From contig NZ_JACJVI010000015.1 of assembly GCF_014237835.1 (NCBI RefSeq), positions 62,001-126,000 on the forward strand: 64,000 nt of DNA. The letters are read 5' to 3'. Positions 51,265 through 60,543 of the stretch are shown here, piece after piece (position 1 is the stretch's first letter; every line of letters starts with the position of its first letter). The notes under the pieces are model-generated. The model was not told the DNA's origin, searched no databases, and was given only the letters and a program-made list of their open reading frames with translations. This DNA is from Rhizobium sp. AQ_MP (GTDB taxonomy: Bacteria > Pseudomonadota > Alphaproteobacteria > Rhizobiales > Rhizobiaceae). The position numbers and the translations under genes were made by a program.

Positions 51265-53457
51265 TTATGCCCTCATTCTTTCAGCTACGTTTTGACCGCT
51301 AGAGGATAAGGTCAATACGAACGAGTTGAGCAAACCCTGGAGAGTTACACTTTCGCCTGCCAAGGCAGCGCCAGCAGCGCTCATCTCTTCCACCATTGCT
51401 GCGTTCTGCTGTGTCGATTGATCCAGATGGTTCACCGCGACATTGACCTGTGAAAGACCGACTGCCTGTTCTTGGGCTGCAATAGCGATAGCATCCACGT
51501 GGCTTGCTGCTTCCTGCACGAGCTCGTCAATCGTGGCCAGTCCGGTACCGGTCTCCGAAACCAGCTGGACGCCCTGGCGAACAGCAAGCTCAGAATTGGC
51601 GATCAGCTCGGAAATCTCGCGTGCCGCCTGTGCCGAACGCTGGGCCAACTCCCGAACTTCCTGGGCAACCACGGCAAACCCCTTGCCTGCCTCGCCTGCG
51701 CGGGCTGCCTCGACGCCCGCATTGAGGGCAAGCAGATTAGTCTGGAAGGCGATCTGGTCGATTACACCGATAATCTGGCTGATCTGGCTTGAGGCCTGCT
51801 CGATCTTGTCCATCGCTGCCACGGCGTTTCGTACCACTTCACTGGATCGATTTGCCCTTTCGCGTGCGCTCGCTGTTACGCTGCGGGCCAAATCTGAGCG
51901 TCTGGACGTGGCCGTCACATTGGCTGTGATCTGTTCGAGCGCCGCAGCTGTCTCTTCAAGCGAAGAGGCCTGCTGCTCGGTGCGCCTCGACAGGTCGTCC
52001 GATGCTGACGATACTTCGGATGCTCCGCCGGTGACGGTCGCGACCGATTGGCCAACACCAACCAGCGCTTGCCGCAACTGCACAACCGAACGATTGAAGT
52101 CATGGCGAAGGTCTTCGAATTGCGGTGCGAAGGCCTCGTTCACCTCGCAAAGAAGGTCGCCGGCAGCAAGCTTTCTCAAGGCCTGGGCCAGTGTGCCGGT
52201 CGCCTTGTTCATGCGGGCTTCGGCCTCCGCCTCCGCTGCAATTTGCATCTCAACTCGGTCGCGTTCGGCCTGTTCGCGCGCACGCTCTGCCTCTAGCTCC
52301 AGCTCGCGATTGCGGATGGCGGCAAGTCTAAAGACCTCTACCGCATTGACCATGTCTCCGACTTCGTCCTTACGGTCGGCAGATTGCGCGGTAGGTTCGA
52401 GGTGACCCTCTGCCAATCTGCGCATCGCATTGACGAGCGCGTTAAGCGGACGGCTAATGGTTCCTGCCAGAAATACCGACAGGGCGATAACTAGTACGGC
52501 CCCGGCGATGCAAAGCATCAGAACCGTTCCAAGCCGAGTGAATGCGGCTGCGGCGATAGCGCGTGCCTCGTTGCCGAGACGTTCTAGGCTTGCCCTTTCC
52601 AGAGCTTTCATCGCGTCAATACGCTGACTGGCGGCGGCAAACCAGCGATCAGCACTCAAGTCACTGGCCGCTTTTGAACCAGTACCGATCAAGGTCGAAC
52701 GCGTCGCTTCGATCTCCTTTATTGCCGCCATGGAGAGCTGCGAAGTGTAGGCGGATTGTAGTTCCTTCTGCTGTAGAGCAAGGAAGTTGTCGATCAGGCT
52801 ATTTTGAGCGCCTGCCATGCGGGCAAAGGGAGCAACAAGCTCGGGATCAACGCCGCCCGACGTGATGAACCCGTTCCCGGTTGCGCGCTCCTGGCCTGCA
52901 ATCTCCTTCGCCTGCATGAGCAGGTTATAACCAATCATTTCGGCCGCGATCCTCGATCCAACACCTTGTAAGGAGAGTTCGGATACAAGGGCCGAGAGTT
53001 CACCAATCAAGCCGCTGTAGAAGTCAAATGACTGCTTACCGGTGAAGGACAGGTTGTCGATGGATTGCCTTTTCGCGGGCAGCTCTTGAAGCGCTTGTTG
53101 TGCCGAGGCCCAGCGGAGGTTCAGTTCCGCGTTTTCAATATTGGCTATGGCGTCCGTGAGCTCTGGCAGCCTTACCAGACCCGCGTCGGTCGATTGGCGC
53201 GCCTTTGAGAGAGGCGTTCGGCCCGCGTTGCCCTTTGATCCGATGTATCCGGCACTCTGCCCCCGCTCGCTCTGGAGGACGTGGATCATCTCACCGATGG
53301 CCGTGATGTTCTCACTGACTTTGGCGACGGTCTGCATCTGTCGGTAGGACCGCCACGAGTCGAGAAGTTCCATCGAGGCAAGGGTGAGGGCTGCAACCAG
53401 AGGAAACATGATCGCAAGCCAGAGGCGCTTGTTGATCGAAAAGTCGGTGATGCGCAT
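51265..53457 (-). CDS. methyl-accepting chemotaxis protein with NIT (nitrate/nitrite-sensing) domain
   Basis: 730 residues. A membrane segment at about 12-30, a periplasmic NIT domain ([20 protein letters not shown] at ~58-77; family PF08376), a second membrane segment at ~312-333 ([20 protein letters not shown]), two HAMP-like regions (~335-385 and ~430-480), and a signalling hairpin with [20 protein letters not shown] and [16 protein letters not shown]. It reports ligand binding to CheA/CheW. NIT domains have been linked to nitrate/nitrite, which fits the neighbouring anaerobic/NO genes. Confidence 0.9.
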   Translation of the reverse strand: MRITDFSINKRLWLAIMFPLVAALTLASMELLDSWRSYRQMQTVAKVSENITAIGEMIHVLQSERGQSAGYIGSKGNAGRTPLSKARQSTDAGLVRLPELTDAIANIENAELNLRWASAQQALQELPAKRQSIDNLSFTGKQSFDFYSGLIGELSALVSELSLQGVGSRIAAEMIGYNLLMQAKEIAGQERATGNGFITSGGVDPELVAPFARMAGAQNSLIDNFLALQQKELQSAYTSQLSMAAIKEIEATRSTLIGTGSKAASDLSADRWFAAASQRIDAMKALERASLERLGNEARAIAAAAFTRLGTVLMLCIAGAVLVIALSVFLAGTISRPLNALVNAMRRLAEGHLEPTAQSADRKDEVGDMVNAVEVFRLAAIRNRELELEAERAREQAERDRVEMQIAAEAEAEARMNKATGTLAQALRKLAAGDLLCEVNEAFAPQFEDLRHDFNRSVVQLRQALVGVGQSVATVTGGASEVSSASDDLSRRTEQQASSLEETAAALEQITANVTATSRRSDLARSVTASARERANRSSEVVRNAVAAMDKIEQASSQISQIIGVIDQIAFQTNLLALNAGVEAARAGEAGKGFAVVAQEVRELAQRSAQAAREISELIANSELAVRQGVQLVSETGTGLATIDELVQEAASHVDAIAIAAQEQAVGLSQVNVAVNHLDQSTQQNAAMVEEMSAAGAALAGESVTLQGLLNSFVLTLSSSGQNVAERMRA

Positions 53458-53717
53458 CTTTCAGTCTATCCTGAGCTAGGGCATCATGCCGAATATCGTA
53501 ACTTCATGATACGATGTGAGTTTTAGCGAGAATTGATGTGTCCGGGTAAAGACTTGCCTAACGTGTCCGACGCCGGTTTGACGATTGCCAAGGTCGCATC
53601 GAATAAACTCTAACGTGCGTCAATCCAACGCGTGCGTGGCCAGCACGATAATCAAGGATTGCGCGTTTTGCGCGCAAGTTTCAGATGCAAGGACCTTGGC
53701 AGTCATGAATGGGCGGG

Positions 53718-53927
53718 TCATCGCCTGTCGCCTGTGTGTCGAGGTTCAAGCGATAGCATCCGGTCCATAAGATAGCCGACAGTATCGGTTCCCACACAGC
53801 CACTGAGAACGCATTCATGCATATCGCAGATGGTGTCACAGGCCTGTTCGCGCCGCGATCTCGAAACGACCGGAGGAGCGAGTCTCTCAGGTTTCCTGCC
53901 TCGGCGCAGGTTCGGATACTTCATCAT
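53718..53927 (-). CDS. possible small protein downstream of ric
   Basis: 69 residues, MMKYPNLRRGRKPERLAPPV, with five cysteines (QACDTICDMHECVLSGCVGT). It starts 28 bases after the ric stop on the same strand. There is no ribosome site that I can see and no recognised family. It could be spurious. The remainder of 53458-53954 holds no other gene. Confidence 0.25.
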   Translation of the reverse strand: MMKYPNLRRGRKPERLAPPVVSRSRREQACDTICDMHECVLSGCVGTDTVGYLMDRMLSLEPRHTGDRR

Positions 53928-53954
53928 GATCTCGTTTGCCCTGATGCCATCGCC

Positions 53955-54626
53955 CTAGACGTTGCCGCCGGTAAAGCGTGGAAAGAGGACTTCGTTTTCC
54001 AAGTGCATGTGCTGGACGAGATCGTCGGCAAATTTCTTGGCACCGGTGTAAAGCGCGCGCCACGAATTGCATGCGCCTTCTGGCAGATGAAATCCGCCGG
54101 TCAGGTGCTCGAGTTCCGCCAGATGCTCTGCCTCGACGTCATGCTCATGGCGCATCTGTTCTATGGTTGTCGTCAGCACCTGGTGGTCGCAGCGTTCCAT
54201 CAGTGGGAAGAGCATCAGTTCCTCGCGATGCATATGGCTGTGCAGATCGCCCTGTATGCGTTCAAGGAGATTGGCCAGGCCGATCGGCGCATCGGGGTGA
54301 GCGCCATGCACGCGCTCGACCTTGGCTGCCAGCGGGATCAGCGAAATCAATTCAGCGCGGTGGGTGTCGTGGTAACGTGTCCTGATATGATTGATCAGAT
54401 CGACCGTTTCGTCCGGTGCTTCCGTTGATGCGGCGTCGACAAGGCCCCGCAATTCGCCCATCAGGGCTTCCGGTGAAAGTCCTGCAGCTTCGGCCGCCAC
54501 CTCGAGGCTGTCGGTGCCTCCGCAACAGAAGCTGATACCGTTACGGCGGAAAATTGCGGCAGCACCGGGAAGGGAGGTGGCGATCTTTCCGACTGTCTGG
54601 CTTGCGTTAAGTTCCATCAAATTCAC
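53955..54626 (-). CDS. iron-sulfur cluster repair di-iron protein (RIC: YtfE/ScdA/DnrN family)
   Basis: 223 residues. N-terminal domain (residues 1-60) has ISFCCGGTDSLEVAAEAAGL with Cys34-Cys35. The hemerythrin-like domain has metal-binding His/Glu in HIRTRYHDTHRAELISL, DLHSHMHREELMLFPLME, MRHEHDVEAEHLAEL and HMHLENEVLFPRF. RIC proteins repair Fe-S clusters damaged by NO or oxidative stress, in the cytoplasm. A Fnr/NnrR-like palindrome lies 66 bases upstream at 54692, consistent with induction by NO or low oxygen. Confidence 0.92.
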   Translation of the reverse strand: MNLMELNASQTVGKIATSLPGAAAIFRRNGISFCCGGTDSLEVAAEAAGLSPEALMGELRGLVDAASTEAPDETVDLINHIRTRYHDTHRAELISLIPLAAKVERVHGAHPDAPIGLANLLERIQGDLHSHMHREELMLFPLMERCDHQVLTTTIEQMRHEHDVEAEHLAELEHLTGGFHLPEGACNSWRALYTGAKKFADDLVQHMHLENEVLFPRFTGGNV

Positions 54627-54691
54627 CTTGCTTGCGCTTCCACGCGTTATCGCTGTGGTGCCGACTATGGTGAGGAACGCAGATCCGGTCG

Positions 54692-54705
54692 TTGCGCTTT
54701 CGCAA
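54692..54705 (-). promoter_or_regulatory. Fnr/NnrR-type box upstream of ric
   Basis: TTGCG-CTTT-CGCAA: a perfect palindrome of the Crp/Fnr superfamily type (TTG-N8-CAA). It lies 66-79 bases before the ric start codon and 29 bases after the ubiV stop, so it serves ric. Confidence 0.65.
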
Positions 54706-54733
54706 ACAAGATGTGCTCATTCTCCCGCGCGCG

Positions 54734-55657
54734 TCAGGGCGCGTTAGCATTGTTTTTCGCCCGCGATACCCAGGTCGCACCCTCTCGCGCGTGATGAAAG
54801 CCGTTGGAGAATTTGGCTGTGGGGTAAGCGCGCCCGATCAAAGCGGCTGCCTGTTCTGGTTCCATGCTGCCCGACAGCGTGTCCTGGAAGATGGCGGCGA
54901 TGCGCGCCATGTCGCAGTCCTGTGGTGAGAGGCGGAAGGCATTCACCCCGGCCGCTTGCAAGTCCTGAAGCTCGCTGAGCAGGAGCTGGCAGGTATGAGA
55001 CATGGTCTGCACGCCGTTCAGCACGAGGAAGGACTGGCGGTCGAGCGTCCTGATCGGCAAGCCATCCGGCTCTTCGCTGCAGACGAACTGGCAGTTGTCC
55101 TTGGTCCTGCCTTTGGAGCGGGCATGGGCGCAGCGGGCCGAGATGGCGAGCGGCATGCGACCGAATACCATCACCTCGAAGGCCACGTCACTTGCCTCTG
55201 CGGCAATCCTAGCGATCGACTGGAAGGGAAGTTCAGGCGGCAGACAGATGCGTTCCGCTCCACGCTGTGCCATCAAACGTGCCGTCGGACCGTTGTAGAC
55301 ATTGACCAGGGGGCCGACGAGGTGTCGCCGGCCTTTTATGATATTGATGGCGGAGAGGTCGTTGACCTCTATGGCATGCTCCGAGGTTTCGATCAGATCT
55401 TTGACGATACGGCTTTCGCGTTCCAGTGTGACCAGTGCCAGCGAGGAAAAGGCGACGGTTTTCCCCGCCTTCTCGAGGCGTTCGACCACCTCTGCCAGGT
55501 GCGGCTCGATGAAGTGCTGGCGTTTGGAGCAAACGGTCTCGCCCAGAATGACCCGCTCGACCGGTGCCTCGTCTGCGATCTGAAAATAAAAATCGCGCCA
55601 TTTCGGCCCATCCCAGAGATAATAGACGGGGCCCAGGGTCAATTCGCTCATGCTCAT
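54734..55657 (-). CDS. ubiV: UbiV, O2-independent ubiquinone biosynthesis (peptidase U32 family)
   Basis: 307 residues. LTLGPVYYLWDGPKWRDFYF, then VERVILGETVCSKRQHF. Four cysteines (Cys43, Cys176, Cys189, Cys193) match the order of the [4Fe-4S] ligands in E. coli UbiV. With UbiU it forms a heterodimer that hydroxylates ubiquinone precursors without oxygen, using prephenate as O donor (established for E. coli). It overlaps ubiU by ATGA at 55654-55657. Third gene of the ubiT-ubiU-ubiV operon. Confidence 0.93.
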   Translation of the reverse strand: MSMSELTLGPVYYLWDGPKWRDFYFQIADEAPVERVILGETVCSKRQHFIEPHLAEVVERLEKAGKTVAFSSLALVTLERESRIVKDLIETSEHAIEVNDLSAINIIKGRRHLVGPLVNVYNGPTARLMAQRGAERICLPPELPFQSIARIAAEASDVAFEVMVFGRMPLAISARCAHARSKGRTKDNCQFVCSEEPDGLPIRTLDRQSFLVLNGVQTMSHTCQLLLSELQDLQAAGVNAFRLSPQDCDMARIAAIFQDTLSGSMEPEQAAALIGRAYPTAKFSNGFHHAREGATWVSRAKNNANAP

Positions 55658-56631
55658 CTCCAGCGCTTCTCATAGGCGCCGACGGTGGTCTTTTGCCCTT
55701 CGCTTAACGCTCGCAGCCGGGCCAGCAAGGGGCCGCGTCCTGCCGGTTCGGTCGCGAGCGCCTGGCGCAGCGTCGACACGACCTCCGCCACATAGGCCTT
55801 GCCGCGCTGGCGACCCTCGATTTTCAAGGCGGAGACGCCGGCATCCTTCAGGGCTTCGATTTCGCCCATGACGTCGAGCGATACGGGGTCCTCGAAGGCA
55901 TAGCCACGCGCGTCGCCAATGTCGAAGCGTCCCTTGCAGAGCGTGGGATAGCCTGCTGCCTCTCCATGGCTGAAGCGGTTGATCGTATAGGGGCCGAGTT
56001 CCGACACCATGCCGGCGCCATCCTGGCGATATCGGACATGGCTGGCCGGAGAACAGACGCCATTCATGTTGGGCGATTTTCCAGTGGCATATGACGACAG
56101 TGAACAGCGTCCTTCTGCCATGACGCAGAGACCGCCGAAGACGAAGACCTCGATCTCGCAATTCACCTTTCGGCCGATGCGGGCGATGTCGCTGATCGTC
56201 AGCGTTCTCGGCAAGACGACCCGCTTGGCGTCGAAGGCCTCGACCAGGAAGTTGATCGCTTCCGGGTTGGACGCGGAGGCCTGGACCGACACATGAAGGC
56301 GCTGTTCGGGATAGTGCTCCCTGACATGCGCCATGAGGCCGAAATCGGCAAGGATCAGCGCATCGGCACCGAGCCTTACCGCGTCGGCCGCCGCGCAGTA
56401 CCAGATTTCTTCATCGCCGGCCCGCATGAAGGTGTTGAGAGCGACGAATGTCATGCAGTCCTTCCTGCGGGCATAGGCAATGGCGTCGCGCAGCTCGTCG
56501 CGGCTGAAATTGAGGCCCGGGAAATTGCGCGCATTCGTCTCGTCGCGGAAGCCGCAATAGACAGCATCGGCGCCAGCATCGACGGCTTCACGAAAGGCAG
56601 CCGGTGTGCCCGCCGGACAGATCAGTTCCAT
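55654..56631 (-). CDS. ubiU: UbiU, O2-independent ubiquinone biosynthesis (peptidase U32 family)
   Basis: 325 residues. MELICPAGTPAAFREAVDAG opens the U32 barrel; HVSVQASASNPEAINFL and VFVFGGLCVMAEGRC follow. Cys169, Cys176, Cys193 and Cys232 sit at what I recall as the very positions of the [4Fe-4S] ligands in E. coli UbiU. It is therefore a quinone hydroxylase partner rather than a peptidase. It overlaps both ubiT (10 bases) and ubiV (4 bases). Confidence 0.94.
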   Translation of the reverse strand: MELICPAGTPAAFREAVDAGADAVYCGFRDETNARNFPGLNFSRDELRDAIAYARRKDCMTFVALNTFMRAGDEEIWYCAAADAVRLGADALILADFGLMAHVREHYPEQRLHVSVQASASNPEAINFLVEAFDAKRVVLPRTLTISDIARIGRKVNCEIEVFVFGGLCVMAEGRCSLSSYATGKSPNMNGVCSPASHVRYRQDGAGMVSELGPYTINRFSHGEAAGYPTLCKGRFDIGDARGYAFEDPVSLDVMGEIEALKDAGVSALKIEGRQRGKAYVAEVVSTLRQALATEPAGRGPLLARLRALSEGQKTTVGAYEKRWR

Positions 56632-57149
56632 CCCTGCATCTCCTTCATCGACTGTCTGCGGATTTCCTCGGCCATCTTCTGGATCAGGCCGCTTGCCGGT
56701 CCGCCAATGCGCGCAAGGTCGCGCGGCAGGTCGATGTCGCAGTCGTCGAGGGCGTTTCGCATCGCAAGCATGGCCTCCATGTCGCCGATCACGCTGAGAT
56801 CGCGAGAGAAGAACAGGGCATCGGCATCGCAGCGACCCTCGAGGAGTGCGAGCAGCATGACCAGAGGTGCCTCGACGCCCGCATCCGCTGTGAACGCCTC
56901 GCCTTTGCGGATCACTGTCAGGCGGGGTGTGTCGGGCTCGACCAGGAAGACAAGGGGCAGGTCTGTCGGGGCAAACGAAAAGCGGTTGCTTTTGTATTCA
57001 CCCAGACGCGCGAACATGTCGCCATGGGCCAAGAGCAGGAGGCTGAAGAGGCGGCGTGCCACGCGTTCGATTGGCATGAGCGGCATAAGCGGCATGGCTT
57101 TGAGCGGGAGAGCCAGAAGAGAGGGAATCTGCATTGCGCCAATTTTCAT
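56622..57149 (-). CDS. ubiT: UbiT, SCP2-domain accessory protein for anaerobic ubiquinone synthesis
   Basis: 175 residues from the Met at 57149 (MKIGAMQIPSLLALPLKAMP); a second Met at 57134 is possible. SCP2 sterol-carrier-like domain: LLAHGDMFARLGEYKSNRFS, FLVEPDTPRLTVIRKGEAFT, ADALFFSRDLSVIGDMEAML. UbiT binds the prenylated intermediates and supports UbiUV. It is first in the minus-strand operon and divergent from ubiD, with Fnr-type boxes between. The open frame further upstream to 57371 is a shadow. Confidence 0.9.
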   Translation of the reverse strand: MKIGAMQIPSLLALPLKAMPLMPLMPIERVARRLFSLLLLAHGDMFARLGEYKSNRFSFAPTDLPLVFLVEPDTPRLTVIRKGEAFTADAGVEAPLVMLLALLEGRCDADALFFSRDLSVIGDMEAMLAMRNALDDCDIDLPRDLARIGGPASGLIQKMAEEIRRQSMKEMQGWN

Positions 57150-57152
57150 GGT

Positions 57153-57166
57153 TTGAACCGGCGCAA
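57153..57166. promoter_or_regulatory. Fnr-type box, ubiT-proximal
   Basis: TTGAA-CCGG-CGCAA fits TTG-N8-CAA. It is only 4 bases upstream of the ubiT start codon, so it could act for ubiD (about 83 bases away) or repress ubiT. If ubiT starts at 57134 it is 19 bases away. Weaker than the next one. Confidence 0.4.
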
Positions 57167-57193
57167 CCCTAGGGGAGCGCCCCACCATGCAGA

Positions 57194-57207
57194 TTGCTCC
57201 AGCGCAA
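57194..57207. promoter_or_regulatory. Fnr/NnrR/FixK-type box in the ubiT-ubiD divergent promoter
   Basis: TTGCT-CCAG-CGCAA fits TTG-N8-CAA with arms that pair except at one base. Centre about 43 bases before ubiD and 51 before ubiT, so one regulator molecule could activate both operons at low oxygen or in the presence of NO. Confidence 0.6.
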
Positions 57208-57242
57208 AGACGGGAGCGAATCTGCGGTTCATAGCGGTCCGC

Positions 57243-58766
57243 ATGACACAGATCGCACCGCCGCGTCGCTACGACGGCCTTCAGGCATTCATGCGTGAAC
57301 TGGAAATGCGAGGGCAGCTTTTGCGCATCCCGCAGCCGGTCAGCCTCGTCCATGAGATCACCGAAATTCACAGGCGGGTGCTTGCAGAGCGCGGCCCGGC
57401 CTTGCTCTTCGAACGTCCGGTTCGGCCGGACGGCTCAATGTCCGAAATACCGCTCCTCGCCAATCTGTTTGGTAGGCGCGAGCGGATCGAACTCGGCTAT
57501 GGCATCCCGGGCGGCAAGATCGGCGATCTCGCGGAGTTGCTCGCCGAATTGCGTGAGCCAAGGCCTCCGGCCTCGCTCCGGGATGCCTTGAAGAAACTGC
57601 CTGTGCTTCGCTCGGCCATGGCGCTGGGATGCCGCCGGGTGTCACACGCGCAATGCCAGGATGTTGTGTTCGAGGGCGAGGCCGTCGATCTCAATCGGCT
57701 GCCGATCCAGTGGTGCTGGCCCGGCGAACCGGCGCCGCTGATCACCTGGGGGCTGGTTGTTACCGCATCCCCCTCAGATCCCAAAGACGTCAATGTCGGC
57801 GTCTACCGGCTGCAAGCGCTGGATCGCAGGCGGCTGATCACGCGCTGGCTTGCCCATCGCGGTGCGGCGAAGCATTACCGACAATGGCAGGCGATGGGGC
57901 AGGACATGCCGATTGCGGTCGTGATCGGTGCGGATCCTCAGACCATTCTTGCGGCCGTCATGCCGCTGCCAGAAACCGTGAGCGAGCTTTCCTTCGCTGG
58001 CTTGCTCGGAGGAAAGCGCAGCCGTGTGGTGCGGGCACTCACCCAGCCGCTTGATGTTCCGGCGACCGCGGAAATCGTGCTGGAAGGGACTGTTTCCATC
58101 GCGGAGACTGCGCTCGAGGGGCCTTATGGCGACCACACGGGCTACTACAATTCTGTCGAGCCGTTTCCCGTCATGAAGTTGAGCGCGATGACGATGCGGC
58201 AGAATCCGGTTTATCTCTCGACCTTCACCGGTCGCCCCCCGGATGAACCTTCTGTGCTCGGAGAGGCAATGAATGCTCTCTTCCTTCCCCTCGTAAAGCG
58301 CCAGTTTCCAGAGATTGTCGATCTCTATCTGCCTCCAGAAGCCTGTTCCTACCGGGCGATCGTCGTCTCGCTCGACAAGCGCTATCCGGGGCAAGCCCGC
58401 CGGATTATGCTCGGGCTTTGGTCGATGCTGCCGCAGTTCAGCTACACCAAGCTCATCATTGTGGTCGATGCCGATGTTGACGTCAGAAACTGGAGCGATG
58501 TCATCTGGGCGCTTTCCACACGGTTCGACGCCTCCCGCGATCTCGTGGTGGTGGATAACACACCCATCGACTACCTCGATTTTGCCTCTCCCAAGCCTGG
58601 GCTCGGTGGAAAGCTCGGTCTCGATGCCACCAACAAGCTTGGCGCAGAAACCGAACGGGAATGGGGCCGCGTGCTGCAAATGACGCCGGAGGTTTCGGCG
58701 CGCGTCGATGCGATCTGGCGCGAACTTGGACTTGGATCCCTCAAGACAAGGGAAGGTGAGCCATAA
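57243..58766 (+). CDS. ubiD: UbiD-family decarboxylase (3-octaprenyl-4-hydroxybenzoate decarboxylase)
   Basis: 507 residues from the ATG at 57243 (MTQIAPPRRYDGLQAFMREL); the frame is open far upstream, but that overlaps ubiT on the other strand. Prenyl-FMN enzyme motifs: VNVGVYRLQALDRRRLI, FAGLLGGKRSRVVRALT, VLEGTVSIAETALEGPYGDH TGYYN (catalytic Glu-Arg-Glu region) and NALFLPLVKRQFPEIVDLYL. It decarboxylates the ubiquinone precursor after prenylation. Length is normal for UbiD (about 490-510). It overlaps ubiX (TAATG). Confidence 0.93.
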   Translation: MTQIAPPRRYDGLQAFMRELEMRGQLLRIPQPVSLVHEITEIHRRVLAERGPALLFERPVRPDGSMSEIPLLANLFGRRERIELGYGIPGGKIGDLAELLAELREPRPPASLRDALKKLPVLRSAMALGCRRVSHAQCQDVVFEGEAVDLNRLPIQWCWPGEPAPLITWGLVVTASPSDPKDVNVGVYRLQALDRRRLITRWLAHRGAAKHYRQWQAMGQDMPIAVVIGADPQTILAAVMPLPETVSELSFAGLLGGKRSRVVRALTQPLDVPATAEIVLEGTVSIAETALEGPYGDHTGYYNSVEPFPVMKLSAMTMRQNPVYLSTFTGRPPDEPSVLGEAMNALFLPLVKRQFPEIVDLYLPPEACSYRAIVVSLDKRYPGQARRIMLGLWSMLPQFSYTKLIIVVDADVDVRNWSDVIWALSTRFDASRDLVVVDNTPIDYLDFASPKPGLGGKLGLDATNKLGAETEREWGRVLQMTPEVSARVDAIWRELGLGSLKTREGEP

Positions 58767-59332
58767 TGAGGCGTGTCATTCTCGGCATGTCCGGTGCTTC
58801 GGGGGCGGCGATCGGTCTTCAGGTCGGTCGGCTCCTGGCGGCCATGGATGATGTTGAACTGCATCTCGTCGTCACGTCAGCAGCGCGCCGGACAATCGCA
58901 CATGAGGCGGGCAACGAGGCGTTGGGGCGGCTGATCGGGCTCGCCGCTCATTTTCATTCGGAAAGCGATATCGGTGCATCGATTGCCAGCGGATCGTTCC
59001 GCACGGCCGGTATGATCGTCGCCCCTTGTTCGATGCGATCTCTTGCCGCGATCTCGACCGGGATCACAGACAATCTTCTCACTCGCGCCGCCGATGTGCA
59101 GCTCAAGGAGCGTCGCAGGCTGGTTCTCCTTGCCCGCGAAACGCCGCTTCACCTCGGGCACCTGCGCAACATGGTGGCGGTGACCGAGATGGGGGCCGTG
59201 GTGATGCCGCCGGTCCCCTCTTTCTACCGCAATCCAGCGAGCGTAGAGGATCTCGTCGCCCATATTGCGGCTCGTGCCGTGGATCTGCTCGGGTTGACGG
59301 ACGCACCCTTGATACCGGAGTGGAGAGGGTGA
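58766..59332 (+). CDS. ubiX: UbiX, flavin prenyltransferase
   Basis: 188 residues. MRRVILGMSGASGAAIGLQV is the FMN-binding N terminus; FRTAGMIVAPCSMRSLAAIS and DVQLKERRRLVLLARETPLH LGHLRNM are the substrate-phosphate motifs. It makes the prenylated FMN cofactor needed by UbiD from FMN and dimethylallyl phosphate. Coupled to ubiD by a one-base overlap. It faces the nnrS genes convergently, 19 bases away. Confidence 0.94.
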   Translation: MRRVILGMSGASGAAIGLQVGRLLAAMDDVELHLVVTSAARRTIAHEAGNEALGRLIGLAAHFHSESDIGASIASGSFRTAGMIVAPCSMRSLAAISTGITDNLLTRAADVQLKERRRLVLLARETPLHLGHLRNMVAVTEMGAVVMPPVPSFYRNPASVEDLVAHIAARAVDLLGLTDAPLIPEWRG

Positions 59333-59351
59333 GGGCGCTCATGGCTCCCTC

Positions 59352-60542
59352 CTATCCCTTTCGCGCTATCAACGGCATGTAAAAGACCACGTAACCCAGG
59401 AATGCCACGATCCAGGCAAGGCCTGCGATCGGCAGCAGCAGCATGGTGTGCTGCGGCCAAATTGCGACCAGGATCCTCAGCAGTGCCGAGAGGATGATTG
59501 GTGCATAGATGAGCCAGGTTGTCGAGTGCGGGGACGCCAAAGCCTGACCCGTATGGCCTCTCGTGGCGCGGGTCATCACCGCCAGCGTCACGACCCCGAC
59601 CCCACCTGTCGTCCAGGCATGGATGCCTGCCGAGGCGAAGCCGGAGTGGTCCAACAGCATCGACAGACCGGTCAGCAAAAAGCCTAAGGGAATGAAGAGA
59701 TAGCCGACATGCAGGATCGCCAAGAGGGGCTCCCCGATCGTGCGATCGGGGCACCATCTTGCCTGTCGCACGAGATGAGCAAAGCTGACGACGAGCATCA
59801 GCAGCCCCGTGGGAAACCGGAGGCTTTCAAGACCGCCGCCGACAGCGATCCACATCGCCAGTGAAAGGTTTCCAAGAACCATAACGGCGAGATCGAAACG
59901 GGCGAAATTCTGCGGCAGCCGCCCCGGATTGTTCGCCTTCAGCCAGTTGCCGGTAAATGCCGGAATGATGCGCCCTGCAACCAGAGAGATGAGGATGAGG
60001 ATCGCGGCCAGGGCCAGACGGTCGGCCATCTCGACGCGTCCATAGCGCTCGATCTCGTGATGGAAAAACACCTGAGCGGCGCTCAGGAGCGCGAGAACTG
60101 CGACGATCTTGTAGTTGCGTCGGTTCGAGGCAGCGACAAGTTCTTTCAGAACGAAGATGGCGAGCACCGGCAGGAAAGAAAGCGCAACGAGTGCTGCGCC
60201 GAGCATGCCGGTCCATTCTGAAAAACTGATCGTCAGCCGCCCAGCGATCCAGAGAAGGAACAGCGCCAGAAGCGATATGCCCTTCAAACCGGGCCTGCCG
60301 GTCCAGTTCGGCACGGCGGTGAGAAGAAACCCTGCGATCACGGCCGGGACAAAGCCGAAGAGAAGCTCATGCTGGTGCCAGGCAACCGGGGGCAAGAGGG
60401 TTGGAACATGCATGAAGCCGAGGAACCACGGGACCCAGATAGCGATGGAGACGGCGGCCAAAAGCGCGCTGCCCGGAAAGAACAGGCGGAAGCCTCCAGA
60501 TAGGAGACGCTGTGGGATGGACGGGCCCGGAAATTTGATCAT
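59352..60542 (-). CDS. nnrS: NnrS family protein, copy 1
   Basis: 396 residues, about 12 membrane segments. NnrS hallmarks: WHQHELLFGFVPAVIAGFLL TAVPNWTGRPGL, and HAWTTGGVGVVTLAVMTRAT RGHTGQAL with conserved His. NnrS is a haem/copper membrane protein that protects against nitrosative stress, from work in alphaproteobacteria and Vibrio. It lies one base after the stop of a second NnrS-type gene; they are diverged paralogues. Confidence 0.92.
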   Translation of the reverse strand: MIKFPGPSIPQRLLSGGFRLFFPGSALLAAVSIAIWVPWFLGFMHVPTLLPPVAWHQHELLFGFVPAVIAGFLLTAVPNWTGRPGLKGISLLALFLLWIAGRLTISFSEWTGMLGAALVALSFLPVLAIFVLKELVAASNRRNYKIVAVLALLSAAQVFFHHEIERYGRVEMADRLALAAILILISLVAGRIIPAFTGNWLKANNPGRLPQNFARFDLAVMVLGNLSLAMWIAVGGGLESLRFPTGLLMLVVSFAHLVRQARWCPDRTIGEPLLAILHVGYLFIPLGFLLTGLSMLLDHSGFASAGIHAWTTGGVGVVTLAVMTRATRGHTGQALASPHSTTWLIYAPIILSALLRILVAIWPQHTMLLLPIAGLAWIVAFLGYVVFYMPLIARKG

Positions 60543-60543
60543 G

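Noticed and set aside
53578..53591. TTG-N8-CAA site upstream of the chemoreceptor
   Set aside because: TTGACGATTGCCAA fits the loose pattern but is 120 bases upstream and lacks matching arms; chance is likely.
56604..58766. 720-residue frame covering ubiD
   Set aside because: The first 213 codons overlap ubiT on the opposite strand and have shadow-like composition; UbiD begins at 57243.
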